From Mixia osmundae IAM 14324 (lineage: Eukaryota; Basidiomycota; Mixiomycetes; Mixiales; Mixiaceae), in assembly GCF_000708205.1 (NCBI RefSeq), contig NW_014575563.1:613361-677360 (forward strand): a stretch of 64,000 nucleotides of DNA, in the 5' to 3' direction. Made by a program: the position numbers and the translations under genes. The stretch's first letter is position 1; every line of letters begins with the position of its first letter. Below, piece by piece: positions 23,727-35,170 of the stretch. The notes beneath the pieces were generated by a model that was not told the DNA's origin, made no database searches, and worked only from the letters and a program-made list of their open reading frames with translations.

Positions 23727-23861
23727 GAGCCGCTCTGTCGCGGATGCTCGGGCTCTCTGAGCGATAGGAAGCTTGTGCTTACGGCGGCAGCAAAAAGCGC
23801 GTCGCGACTGCAATCGGTGCAATCGCGAGCGCTGCCTCCAAGCTTCGAGCTCCTGGCCGAC

Positions 23862-26800
23862 ATGGTGAAGCGTCCTTCGAGCTTTACGCCAGACGATCCG
23901 GACGATGCGGACGCTCCGATCCAGTCCAACGGGGTGAGAACGCTGCATCGCCAGTCTTAGCTGGCACGCTGACCTGACGCGAATCAGAAACGTCGCAAAA
24001 CGGCCAAAGAGGAGATGAACGTCTTTGGAGGTCCAGTGCTGTCGTCTGGAGACGACGCGAGTTCCTCAGGATCCGATCTGGCGCCCCCGACACCCATGGA
24101 CAGCGACGCAGACGGGGACAGTGAGGCTGCATATGTGGAGCCTGGCACGCCGCCGGTCGACGAAGATCAAGAGGCGACCCAGCATGCTCGTCGTGACGCG
24201 ATTCTAAACAGACCGACTCAGTTGGGCAAGATTGCAGAATGTGGCATCATTGAGCAGATCGACCTCGAAAACTTCATGTGTCATAAGCTCTTGACCGTCA
24301 AACTCGGTCCTCAGTGCAACTTCATCGTCGGCAACAATGGCTCCGGCAAGTCAGCCATCCTCACGGCTATCACTCTCGCACTAGGCGGTAAGGCAGCTGC
24401 CACAAATCGCGGTTCAAGCACCAAGAACTTCATCCGTCAAGGCGCGACTTCGGCCAGAATTATCGTTCGTATCAAGAACCGAGGTTCAGAGGCTTACGAA
24501 CCTGAACGCTTTGGCAATTCCATCTTTGTCGAGCGCAGTCTACGCGCAGACGGTAGCGGCGGCTACAAGCTCAGAGGTACGCTGAGCACAAAGATCCTGA
24601 GCACCAGCAAAGCGGATATCGATAAGATCTGCGACCATGCACGCCTGCGAATCGACAACCCGCTCAACGTCCTCACGCAAGATGAGGCGAGGTCTTTCCT
24701 GTCCGCCTCGACGCCCAAGCAAAAGTACAGCTGGTTTCTCAAGGGTACCCAGATAGAGACTCTCAAAAGGGAATATGCCGAGCTGGCTATAACAATCCTG
24801 AATGCAAGAAGCTACCGAAAGGCCAAAGAAGCGACCCTCGAAGGCTTGAAGGACGCAAGCACTACTGCGCGGGCCAGAATGAAGAGCATCGAAGACCTCG
24901 CCGTCGATCAGCAGAGGCTAGGAGAACTTAGAGGCCTGGCGGCATGGCAGGAAGTGACGGATCACCAAGATGTCCTACACAAGCAGCAGGAAAAGATCGA
25001 GAGCCACCAAATTACCATCAAGACCCTGCACGAGCGTATCGAAGAATGCTCCGACAGGGAGCGCCGGACGCAAGCCGAGGTCACCAAGCTCGGTAGTGAG
25101 CAGACCGAAATCTACGGTCCGGATCACCCAGCACATCAAGAGTACGCGAAATGCAAAGCAAATTGCCTGTCTACGCGCAAAGAACTCATTGAGCTTCGTG
25201 ACGAGGGTCGTAAGGTCAAAAGCGATCTTGCTCAGACCAAGGACCAGGTGGCGCATTACGAAAAGAAAATTGCAATGGAAATCCGCAAGCAAGAAGAGAA
25301 TGAATCTGGTCAGCGAAGGCGACAAGCGCTCGATAAGATCGCGCAGCTCGAGCAGGACAAGCGACTTGCTGCACAAGAGAAACAAGCGATCATCAATAGC
25401 CGGATGGCAGCAGAATCGCAAAGTGCCATCACAAGCGCCGCGTTCAACGAAGCGAAGAACTTACTTCAAGCAGCCGAAGAGGAAGCTGAGCGCGCCCGGA
25501 TGCAAGTCATGCGGTATTCTCGGCAGGGCAACGATCCCTTAGCTGCGTATGACAGCAGCACCGCAAAAGTTAGGAATGCGATCAATAGCACGAGCTGGCA
25601 TCAAAAGCCTGTCGGGCCACTCGGAGTTCACGTCTCGGTCATCGAGCCTAAATGGACGGATCTGCTCGAGACGATCTTCGATAACAATCTCGAAGCATAC
25701 GGTGTTACGAACAGAGACGACGAGACCAAGCTTACCAGGATCCTGCGACAATTCAATTGCCGTGCTAACATCTTGCGTACAACTCGGGAATCGGCTGCAT
25801 TCAAAGAGCAATTCCTGCGCGCTCGGCCGGCACCTCAGCCAGGACGCTTTATCTGCGCCTACGACCTTCTAAGGTTCGATGATGAGTTCGCTGAACAACT
25901 GCTCGTCAACGCCGTCTCGCCAGAGCAAGCGATCTTAGTCGACGACAAGCGCGTCGGTGACGAACTCATGCGATACCCGAAGCAAGGCATGCAGACGTGC
26001 TTCAGCTCAGACGGCTACAAGATTGGCGGCTTGCGCGGAGGTAGTCTGATGACGCCTCTTGATGCTGCTCCTCGCGGCAGGCTCAACAAGAGCGCTGCCG
26101 ACCTGGTACGCCGAGCGAAAGGAGCACATGAGCAGGCAGCGGCCGCTGTTGCTCAGCACAAAGCTGCATATGATAGATACGATGCGGAGCTCACACAAAT
26201 GACAACGAACAAGAATGCTTCGAGGAAGCGTATGACCAGCCTGGATACCCAGATCATCCGTTTCGAAGGCGAGATTGCAAAATGCCAAGAGACCGCTACT
26301 GCCGAAGTCACCGACAATACAGCGGTCCTCATGGAGGCCAAAGTGAGAGCTGAAGCCGATTATGCGCGAATCTTGGAGCAAGCCACATTGCTGGAAGAAC
26401 GCAGAGAGCTCGCATCTCAACGAGGGAATGCCGCCCAGGCTGCGAAAGACGCGGCCGAGAGCACGATCAGAGAACTGGATGCTAAAGCGACCGAAGCGGC
26501 TGTAAGTAGACAACGCCGTGCCGTTCTCGACTGATCGATCAAGCCGTCTGCAGGACCTCTTCGCAGCTACAGCTTTCCAAGTAGAGAAGGCGCGTGTCGA
26601 CCGGGAGCACTACGAGCTCAAGCTTGCCAAGGCCATGACCCAGAAAGACGCGCTGAACGAACAACGACAGCAAGTTGAGGACGCTATACAGGCCAGTCAT
26701 CTGCAGCGTCAAACCGCTGAAGCTGATAATCTCCCTCCATAGGTCAAGATACGGCAAGCAGAGGAGGTATGGCGCGATCCCGACACGCTTCACTTTCCAG

Positions 26801-27677
26801 ACCAAGCAAAGACAGCACAGCAATATCGAGTTGAGATCACCGCCTTGACTGCCAAACTCAAATCGGCAGATAAGAAGCGAGGCATGACGATCGAAGAGTG
26901 TCAGGAGGAACTTCACAGAACAGATGCTGCCTATACTTCGGCCCTAAACAGTGTCGCCGGAGTCAAAACATTGCTAAAGGTCCGTCGAGCGTAGCGATGC
27001 TTCATGATGCACACTAACCCTGCGAGCAGGCGCTTTCGCAAGCGTACGAACGTCGCAACAAGCGCTTAGAGAAGATCATCGAAGTCGTTACCGAACGCGC
27101 TAGAGTCAAATTTTTCGACAATCTTGTGGCGAGGGGCTTTTCAGGAAGTCTGATCATGGACCATCGTGAGAAGCTGCTTCACATGCGGGTCAGTCGCTGC
27201 GCGGCTCGCAGTAGACGACTGCTGACACAGTCGCGCAGATCTCGACCGAAAACGTCGGCGACGGCGAGCGACGCGACAAGGACGTTCGCTCGCTCTCTGG
27301 TGGCGAAAAGTCATTTTCGACCATCTGCCTCTTGCTCAGTCTATGGGATGCAGCGGCGAGTAGCCTGCGTGCCTTGGACGAGTTTGACGTCTTCATGGTC
27401 AGTGCGCCCTGTCTAACGATCGACAGTGTGTGCTGATGCTAGTGCAGGATGTCTCCAACCGCAACGTCAGCATGAAGATGATCACCGACAATGCGCTCGC
27501 TTGCAACGAAACGCAATTCATCCTCATCTCGCCTCAAGGTATGGGGACTGTGCAGTCCTCAGATGCCGTTCGCATGGTCAGATTGGTCAGCTCATTGTCT
27601 CTGGTCATGCTCTTTGCTGACAAGATGTACAGAACGATCCTGTAAGAGACCAAGGAACGCTTAACTTTCAAGCATGA
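23862..27677 (+). CDS. SMC6: Structural maintenance of chromosomes protein 6
   Basis: Eight exons: 23862..23933, 23988..26501, 26554..26673, 26743..26979, 27030..27188, 27239..27397, 27448..27585 and 27633..27677, about 1147 residues. An acidic head is followed by [19 protein letters not shown] and Walker A ([20 protein letters not shown]), the Smc6 form. Coiled coils and a hinge follow, then the signature [20 protein letters not shown], Walker [12 protein letters not shown] and the closing [11 protein letters not shown]. It is the partner of Smc5. The third intron is less certain: donors at 26674 (GTTGAG) or a GC site near 26704 both keep frame, in a coiled coil where family comparison cannot decide. 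The final exon has only 14 codons before the stop. Confidence 0.94.
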
Positions 27678-27818
27678 TCAGTAGAAGATTTTTTTGTAAG
27701 CTTGTAGAACCCCAGCATAGGTTGTAAGATATACATTGGGTTTGCTCTAACAGATGTCGGCTGGACATCTCTGCATTGCATGAGGTGTAATCTCGATCGT
27801 GTGTTCGTCCCTGTGCCC

Positions 27819-28625
27819 TTATTGCTCTTCGCTGACCAACGCTAGAATCATCTGCGCGTATGAGCCGTCTCAGTACTTTGCCACACGCGACTGAAGTATC
27901 CTGGCATACTCTGTAGAGATACCAGAAGAATGATCTGCGCCGAGGCGTAAGGCTGACTCGTCTGTAGCGATATGAGAGAGCTCACAAGAGGTAGAAGCCG
28001 AGCTTGATGAAGCATTCCTTCTTGTGCATGCCTAGCGTCCTGAAAATCTCGGTCGCGTCGTAGCTCGCCTGGCCTTTCATTACTCTGCGCCAATCAGATT
28101 GCCATCAGCGTATTGTGTGCATGATGTAGGCACGACGAACTTGTTGGCATTGTAAGCGACGAGTGGCGCGTTGAGTAGGAGCGCAAAGGGCTGGAATGTC
28201 AGCAGAAAGAGGGTCGTTAAGAACGTATGCGCGATCATTTCCGGCAGGACGAACTGGCGAAACCCGTCTATGGTTAGCTCCACGAGTGAGTAGCAAGCCG
28301 TGGGATGCAAACTTGATTGAGCTTGTTGCATAGATCAATGGGATTCAGATAATCGCCTGTTGACTGCTGCTCAGCTCCCACCCTCCCTGACGAACGTGTG
28401 ACCTACATTCGAGATCGCTGAACATGATGATCTGATGAAGCCACAGAGATATCAGATGAGTGACAGGTCGGGTCTAGCTTGGCTTGACGTACGAAAAAGA
28501 CTGACGTAAAGAGCAGGACGGCGCTCATGATGACTGCAAACAAGAACAGCCATGCTTCGCCCGACTGCGCACCAACGTTGCTGTGTTGACTGTGCGGTAT
28601 GCAAGATGTGTGGAGCACTGACCAT
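27819..28625 (-). CDS. ERV14: Cornichon family ER export receptor (Erv14)
   Basis: Eight coding exons for 137 residues: 28625..28623, 28564..28493, 28431..28407, 28356..28313, 28253..28141, 28084..27986, 27934..27910 and 27851..27819. The protein reads [39 protein letters not shown], then [40 protein letters not shown] and [17 protein letters not shown], matching yeast Erv14 (138 residues) along its length. It loads membrane cargo such as Axl2 into COPII vesicles. The first coding exon is only the ATG, followed by GTCAGT; no other start yields the conserved N-terminus (E-A-W-L-F). It is divergent from the acyltransferase across 140 bases. Confidence 0.93.
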
Positions 28626-28765
28626 ACTGGCTAGTAAGGCGCACTCGAGTCGGTCCTTGTTCGCTCCTCGGCGCGTCTCCCTCTCTGCTCTCTCGTCAGC
28701 TCAGCTCCGCGTCATCAGCGCTTTCCCGGCACCAGAGGGCGCTTCCAGGTGCGTAGAGAGACAAC

Positions 28766-30391
28766 ATGGCTGCCTCTGAGAAGCTCCAGGGCGACTCACT
28801 CGAAGCGGCGGGACCCGGTCCGGGCGAGTCACTCAGTCGGACGACCAGAAAAGCATTAGCTAAGATCTCGGACCGTCCTGCGCCCGACAAGGCTCGCTTT
28901 CTTCTCTTCAATGGCTTCTTCGCTTCAACTTTGATACTTCTCCACGTCGGCTTCCAGATCCTGCCGAGTCCGTTCTGGTTCTTCGGCTCTACACAGCATA
29001 TCTTCTGGCGGAGCATCTTGCACACCAAGACAATGTTCGCACAGTTGCTCATCTATATCTCGCAAACCTTTGGCCGTGAGTTCACCCGTCTGCTCCGGAC
29101 AACTCGAAGCTGACAAAGAGAACAGCCACAAAGATCATCTTGACGTCCGAGGGCAAAGATCTCGACCTGTCGGCGATCGTCAAGCGCGACGCAAAGGGCA
29201 AAGTCATTCACCTGACGCTGCCCGAACGATCTAGTAAGCAGTCTGACGGTGCTCTACAGGCTTGCTGAGTGTCGATCGCAGTCATTCTCGCGAACCATCA
29301 GGTCTATTGCGACTGGTCATATATATGGTCAGCCCAAGCGTCCCAGCACATGACCACTCATTCAGTGGATGCTACGATAGGAATCTGCTCTACTTTGCCG
29401 AGCTTCACAACGCGATCGTCATCATCCTCAAGAAATCACTCAAATGGATCCCCATCGTCGGACCAGTAAGCGGCTTCTGCTCATCAGAGGCCTGACTCAT
29501 CGACAGCAGGCCATGCAAATGTTTCAATTCATCTTCCTCTCCCGAAGCTGGGATGCGGATCAATCTGTACTCAAGCGACAGATTGGCAAGATGGCTGCCA
29601 AGGCTCAGGAATCATCAGAGCCATTGTCGCTCCTCATATGTGCGTATGCGCCTTCTGATCGACGCAGAGCTGAACATCGAGGCACGGCTGCAGTCCCAGA
29701 GGGCAATTTGGTCAGTCAACTGTCCAGACCGATTAGCAAGAAATACGCAGACAAGAGCGGCATTGTATGTCTCAAGACTACACAAACGGCGCGCGCTGAA
29801 CTCTCCCTGTAGGCCGATATGAAGCATCAGATCCTGCCACGGTCGACCGGCTTGCTTTTCTGTTTGCGAGCGCTTGCCAAAGAAGTTCCGAGTCTCTCCG
29901 TCATCGATATCACGATTGGCTACGAAGGTATCCCAGAGGGGGAGTAAGCTAGTCCGCTTCGATAACACGATCATCACGCTGAAATATTTGGCAGCTACGG
30001 ACAAGACTATTACTCGCTCCAGAGCATATTCGGAGCGGGACAATCGCCCCCAGCAGTTCACATGCATGTGCGGACGTTCAAGGCCAGCGAGCTACCGCTC
30101 GGTCACGACTTGACAGAAGCAGACCACGCCACGCCGGAAGAGCGAAAGATCTTTGATGATTGGGTCCGCAGTCGATGGCAAGAGAAAGACCATCTTCTCG
30201 GTCGTTTCTATGCGAAGGGTAGCTTCATAGAAGGCAAACGAGGTGTCTCAAAGGTGACAGAGGCGTACGGTCCGATATCTATACCCATCGAAGCAAAGAC
30301 AAGCAAAGACACCAACATCTTACTGGGCTCCTGTATTCCCGGAGCGATCATGATTGCCGCTTTGACAAAGTATCTCATCTATGGCTTCTAG
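28766..30391 (+). CDS. 1-acyl-glycerophosphate (lysophospholipid) acyltransferase, LCLAT1/Cst26-like
   Basis: Eight exons, 28766..29075, 29126..29233, 29270..29327, 29381..29465, 29510..29639, 29694..29764, 29813..29943 and 29995..30391, give about 429 residues. A first membrane segment (LLFNGFFASTLILLHVGFQI) precedes the catalytic NHX4D box NHQVYCDW. Next come FIFLSRSWDAD, the EGT-block position LLIFPEGNLVS, and the fungal motif YGQDYYSLQSIF with HMHVRTF. Hydrophobic residues near the end (GSCIPGAIMIAALTKYLIYG) suggest a second membrane anchor. It should remodel phosphatidylinositol or cardiolipin acyl chains in the ER. The usual Thr of FPEGT is Asn here, produced across a splice junction. 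Acceptors at exons 3 and 4 are GAG and TAG rather than CAG. Confidence 0.87.
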
Positions 30392-30561
30392 GCCATCTCA
30401 CGCGCGAATGTATAGCAAGCAAGCACACTCTGTTGACAATGTAAATCCATTGATGGTCTAGGTCTCGCGGCTCGCATGATGCTACAAAAGGGTTCGAACG
30501 GAATGAAAATGGAAGAGCCGGTCATCGTCGTCATCGTGAATCGGAAATCTGGCCAACGTGT

Positions 30562-31403
30562 CTAGCAGACCACGCAGCCATTCTTCTTGCGTGACTCTTT
30601 TGGCCGAGGCGGTGCAAGAACAGCCCTGATGCCTTCATCAAAGACGTTCTTGAGTCCCTTTTGCGTCAGAGCAGAGCACTCCAGGTATCTGCACCGGTCT
30701 GTCAGCTTGGCCCACCCGATATGAACGCAGGTCGGCTCACCGTGCGGCGCCAATGTCTTTTGCGAGCGAGAGGCCTTGTGGATAGGCGATGGGTGACTGT
30801 CTTCTCTCTCGCAGCTTCTCGATCGTATCTCTATCTTCACGTAGATCGAGCTTCGTGCCAACAAGGATCATGGGCACGTTGGGCGCGTGATGCTGTATCT
30901 CGGGATACCACTGCATCGGACGCGTCATTGGTAGTGAACTACGCGCAACGAGAGGATGCATACCTTTGTTCTGACGTTCTCAAAGGATGGCGGGCTGACG
31001 AGACTGAAGCAGACGAGGAAGACGTCGGTTTGCGGGTAGGAAAGTGGTCGCAATCGATCGTAATCCTCCTGACCTGCCGTATCCCACAGGCCCAAATTGA
31101 TTGGCTTGCCATCGACCATGACATTGGCCGAATAGTTGTCAAAGACGGTCGGAATGTATTCGCCCTGCCTTCATACGTCAGTCTGGTTCACATCTCGTGT
31201 GAGCTTGCGGGCGTACCGGGAACGCATTCTGTAGAAAGGACAACGTCAGCGCGCGTCGGACTGAGCAAAGCAGAACGTACGGTCGTGTAACTGATGAGTA
31301 GACATGTCTGCGCACTGCCATGAGCATATACGAACGCTTGCAGCAGCTTGCGTACCTTGCCGACGGCACCATCGCCCACGACGACGGTCTTGATAGCTTG
31401 CAT
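30562..31403 (-). CDS. RAC1: Rho-family small GTPase Rac1
   Basis: Six exons: 31403..31356, 31307..31281, 31228..31217, 31164..30964, 30910..30741 and 30688..30562, giving 194 residues. The order is [16 protein letters not shown] (P-loop), [85 protein letters not shown] and a C-terminal CVVC prenylation box after [27 protein letters not shown] is Rac, not Cdc42. Rac steers polar growth and NADPH oxidase in filamentous fungi. The third exon has only 12 bases (codons N-A-F-P) between a CTACAG acceptor and a GTACGC donor; without it switch I would lose four conserved residues. Confidence 0.95.
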
Positions 31404-32057
31404 GCTGGAGCTGTCGAGCAGGAAGCGGCTGGCTCGATCAGCTCGATGCTCAGGAAAGCGACAAGCACGATCGCTGGGGATTGTGGAGGGGATAGGGAGT
31501 TGGAACCTTTTGTCGAGTAAAGGGCGTCGTTTCCTCTGAGGAGTACGAAAAGCACCACTTGCGACGTTGCACTCAAGCTGACACAGACCGCAGTCTCAGT
31601 CGCTCGAGACGCTCTGGCGGTAGAAGCTCGAAGCTCCTCGCAAGATTGGTCGGACCGGAAGAGGTTGCCGGTGCAATGGGATCGGCTTGTCGCTGACTTG
31701 ACCACAAGACCGTTCGAGGCGAGGCCTGAGCGGTCACTGTGGCTGCGTCCAGTCCTAACAGACGACAGGAAGTGCAGGACACGGACATAGAGCTGGATGT
31801 GTGCACCTGATACGTACCTCTACGGTGTTGCAGACGATATAGGCTGGCTGTGGGCGCTGACGGTGCGCTGTGCTAGCAAGCGCTTTGACGAGCTTTCGAG
31901 AGCGGTCAAAGTCAGCCTCGGACTTGCTGTGCTCAGTAGCAATGCGGTCTGAAGGTCTATCTAGCCAATGCGCTCTCGTGGCGAGTTCTAATCTTCAACG
32001 GTCGGAACGCTGGATAAGTCGCGCGCGGATGCGACGCGCCGAACCAATCTCACGATC
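31404..32057. other. Intergenic stretch upstream of RAC1
   Basis: This holds the region 5' of RAC1 and 3' of PUS3, both on the minus strand. Only short frames without recognisable motifs are seen on either strand. A long RAC1 leader, possibly spliced, is likely but not shown. Confidence 0.45.
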
Positions 32058-33674
32058 TCACTCGACGGCAGATGCAATCTGTGAGCGTCTGAGCTCGTTG
32101 AGGAGCCATCTCCTATTGGTCTCCTCAGGCGACAAGAGCTGGGGACGTTTGAGCAAGGGCACATACTGACCTTGTGAGCTGAGCTTTCCGCCGCCATGAT
32201 CGAGGTAGGCGCCCATGGAGGCACGCGCATCGAGCACGGGCGTGTCTTTGTCCGACGCAAGCAGGAAATGCTGCTGCAAGGTCGCTTTGATCCTGTTGCG
32301 CGTGAGAGCAGCATGTAGAACGGCAGGCGTACTGCTGAGCGCCAACCTGGACTCGTTCGACGACGCGACAGATCCATCTGATTCCCAGTGTAGCATCCCA
32401 TCTGGATAGCCGCAATCCCACAGAACGAGAGGAAGATCGTCTGCCATCTCGTACGCCGGTTTGCCGAGCAATGCGCCAGTAGCAAGTTTGGGATCCGCTT
32501 CTGTTGCCACGTTGAAGAGTGCATCGATGACGTCGGGTGATTCTCGCTTGCTGCCGACGAGGAAGAGGAGTGCCATCATATGTCGCACTTGATTGTACAA
32601 GAATGCGGTTCCTTTCAAGTTGAGGACGTATAGATCTTGTTGTCCTTTTGCGTCTCTGCCGAGACCGGTCTCCACTGGATCGATGGTAGCCGACAGCACG
32701 AGCCGTCTATAGTTTGTGATCTGCTTGCTTGCATCGATCTTGCACATATGACGGAAATCGTGTTCGCCCTCGAGCCTGCTAGCAGCTTCCCTCATCGGAT
32801 CCAGCTCAAGGCCCAATGGGCTTAATGAGAAGAAGTATTTGTACTGCCGCCATAGACAGGCGAAGCGACCATCGAACTCGGCATCGACTGCTGACCAGCC
32901 CAGTATTCGTATCGAAGCAGGCAGGATGCGATTGAGTATACCGACATAGTCTAATTCGTCGTACATACGTTGGGGTGCAGGGCCGCAGTCGACGCGCGTG
33001 ATGGCGCCTGAGCCAGGTACAGTCGCTCTCTGTCGTGCGGCATCGCGATTGAGGGCTTCATTGTAGCTCATCCGGGCGTCGTCACCGCATTCCTCCCTGA
33101 GCTGTTCGAGGCTGAGCTGGCTGCGCAGATACAGCGCAATGACTTGATTGGCAGCGGAAACACCGCGATCCGTTCTGCCGCATCTCGAGAAGCCGAGCGA
33201 CTCTAGTGAGGGAGCGTCACCTTGTGCGGGTATCAAGCGGGCTTTACGCATTGCAGCCAAAATCGTGTCCTCAACGGTTGGTAAAGGCGTAGGCGTCGAT
33301 TGACTCGCCAGCCCGCAATAATCCCAGCCATCATAGCAAAATCGAAGGGCAACTTTACGACGAGCAAATCGGCGAAAGTCAAACGTCTTGTTGGCCTTGC
33401 CGCTGGGTCTTGCGCTTTGTGTCGGCACAGGCATTTCGGGCTCTTTGGCGGGTGCGAGAGCGCGTAGGCGGGCTTCCAGGTCTCGGATCTTCGCTAGCAA
33501 TTTCTCGCGATCCAGCTCTGGTGTGCTGGGCCTAGATTGAGTCATCTTTGTCGCTCGCCGAGGCTGCCGAACGGCGGTACGCAAGACAAGTTGCAATGCG
33601 CCTTTCGAAATGTGATGACGTGCCGGCAGACCGAGGGATGGACTCGAAGATGCTGTATAGGCCAGCGCATTCAT
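32058..33674 (-). CDS. PUS3: tRNA pseudouridine(38/39) synthase, TruA/Pus3 family
   Basis: An unspliced gene of up to 538 residues, unusual here. The catalytic block FSRCGRTDRGVSAANQVIAL contains the nucleophilic Asp of TruA-type synthases and has the Pus3/Deg1 form. KVALRFCYDGWDYCGLASQ opens the domain, and RQYKYFF, EGEHDFRHMCKID, GTAFLYNQVRHMMALLFLVG and LVLWDCGYPDG complete it. The enzyme makes pseudouridine at positions 38/39 of many tRNAs in nucleus, cytosol and mitochondria. The first 43 residues before MTQSRPSTPELD are Arg/Ser/Ala-rich and could be a mitochondrial presequence, so starts at 33674 and 33545 might both be used. It is divergent from RML2, 164 bases apart. Confidence 0.92.
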   Translation of the reverse strand: MNALAYTASSSPSLGLPARHHISKGALQLVLRTAVRQPRRATKMTQSRPSTPELDREKLLAKIRDLEARLRALAPAKEPEMPVPTQSARPSGKANKTFDFRRFARRKVALRFCYDGWDYCGLASQSTPTPLPTVEDTILAAMRKARLIPAQGDAPSLESLGFSRCGRTDRGVSAANQVIALYLRSQLSLEQLREECGDDARMSYNEALNRDAARQRATVPGSGAITRVDCGPAPQRMYDELDYVGILNRILPASIRILGWSAVDAEFDGRFACLWRQYKYFFSLSPLGLELDPMREAASRLEGEHDFRHMCKIDASKQITNYRRLVLSATIDPVETGLGRDAKGQQDLYVLNLKGTAFLYNQVRHMMALLFLVGSKRESPDVIDALFNVATEADPKLATGALLGKPAYEMADDLPLVLWDCGYPDGMLHWESDGSVASSNESRLALSSTPAVLHAALTRNRIKATLQQHFLLASDKDTPVLDARASMGAYLDHGGGKLSSQGQYVPLLKRPQLLSPEETNRRWLLNELRRSQIASAVE

Positions 33675-33838
33675 CTGCGACTTGTCATGATGACGTTCGC
33701 TTGGCTTGGGATCTGCTGAGAAGTCGAGGGGTCAGTCGATGCGGTCGCGCTTGCTGCTTCGAATTTTGAGCGTGCAGGGCGAGACTGTCATCGATAGAGG
33801 CAGGCCGCTAGCTAGCTGTGGCTTCCGCTTGAGGTAGG

Positions 33839-35106
33839 ATGCAGAGCCTACGTGGCTCGCTGCAGACGAGTCTGGGCTCACTCGCCTCCTCATCTCGACA
33901 TCTCACGCCTGCCAGCTTGTCTCGCCAGCCCGTGATCGAGTTCAAACGACACGGCACCGTATGGATCAAGCGCACCGGTCCAGGATCAGAAGCATCAACA
34001 GGCGTCAATGCTTATGGTCGTGTGCCAGGCAAGATGGGCAGCAGTAGGCAAGGCAAGAAGAGTAAGACTCGGGTGGCCGCGGGGGGAGATGCGCTCTTCA
34101 AGCGACCTTTGCCGCTCATCAACTCGCTTCGCCATGTCAGATTGCCCTTGCATGAGCACCTCTGGAAAGGCGAGCCCTACCGACCGCTCACGATACCCAA
34201 GAGAGGTACAGGCGGACGGAACAACACGGGCAGGATCACAGTCAGAGGTCGAGGGGCAGGCCACAAGAGACGGATCAGACTGTTGGATTTCCACCGATCC
34301 CAGCAGGGCGAGATGATCGTCAGAAGGATAGAATACGATCCAGGTCGGACTGCTCATATTGCCCTTGTCGAATACATCGAGGAGGGCAAAGAAGGCAAAA
34401 AGGCTTACATCCTTGCGCCCGAAGAACTCAAGGTCGGGGACAGCATACGCAACTACCGACAGGGACTCGACGCTTCTGTCGATGACAACCGAGCGCCTAC
34501 TCTGCCTACAGATCCCGCTGCTCCTCAGACTGTCGCACCGCCCTCACTCGCGCTGACGATGGCGAGAGCAGCTGCGCTACGGCCTGGCAATCTCCTGCCT
34601 TTGCACGCCATCCCGCTCGGTCTTGCGATCAACAGCATCTCTTTACGCCAGAATGGTCCAGGCATACTGGCTCGATCGGCGGGAGCGAGCGCGACCGTCA
34701 TTGCGGTTCAGCCAGATGGCTTCACCCAAGTCAAAATGGCGAGCGGCGAAGTCAGATTAGTCCGAAGTGACTGCTGCGCTGTCGTCGGTGTCGTGAGCAA
34801 CAAGATCCAGATCGGTAAATCGCTCGGCAAAGCAGGTCGAGCGAGGTGGCTAGGCTGGCGACCCAAAGTCAGAGGGGTCGCCATGAACTCGTTCGTCTCT
34901 CACTCTGTGTTGATCGGGAAATGAACTCATGACAATCTGACAGTGTCGACCATCCTCATGGTGGTGGACGAGGCAAGTCAAAGTCCAACAAGCACCCACG
35001 CACGCCCTGGGGTATCTTGACCAAAGGATTCAGAACGAGACGACCTGGCCCGGGAGGCAATACGATGGTAGTCAAGCAGCGCCCTCGCATCCGCGCGCAA
35101 GACTGA
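33839..35106 (+). CDS. RML2: Mitochondrial 54S ribosomal protein L2 (uL2m)
   Basis: Exons 33839..34890 and 34944..35106 give 404 residues. A Ser/Leu/Arg-rich presequence ([20 protein letters not shown]) is followed by the bacterial-type L2 core: [50 protein letters not shown], then the second domain ([19 protein letters not shown]) and, across the intron, [17 protein letters not shown]. The VxMNxxDHPHGGG loop lies at the peptidyl transferase centre. About 40 extra residues (near 215-245) interrupt the domain, rich in Pro and Thr. The intron sits inside the invariant loop. Confidence 0.95.
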
Positions 35107-35170
35107 GTCTACAATGCAGATCGAATGTGCAACATATTACAGTCATCTCGTGAGACGGGCTCGTGATCGG

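Noticed and set aside
31573-31806. Minus-strand frame upstream of RAC1 as a separate gene
   Set aside because: Short, Ser-rich and without motif; more likely part of the leader or intergenic DNA.
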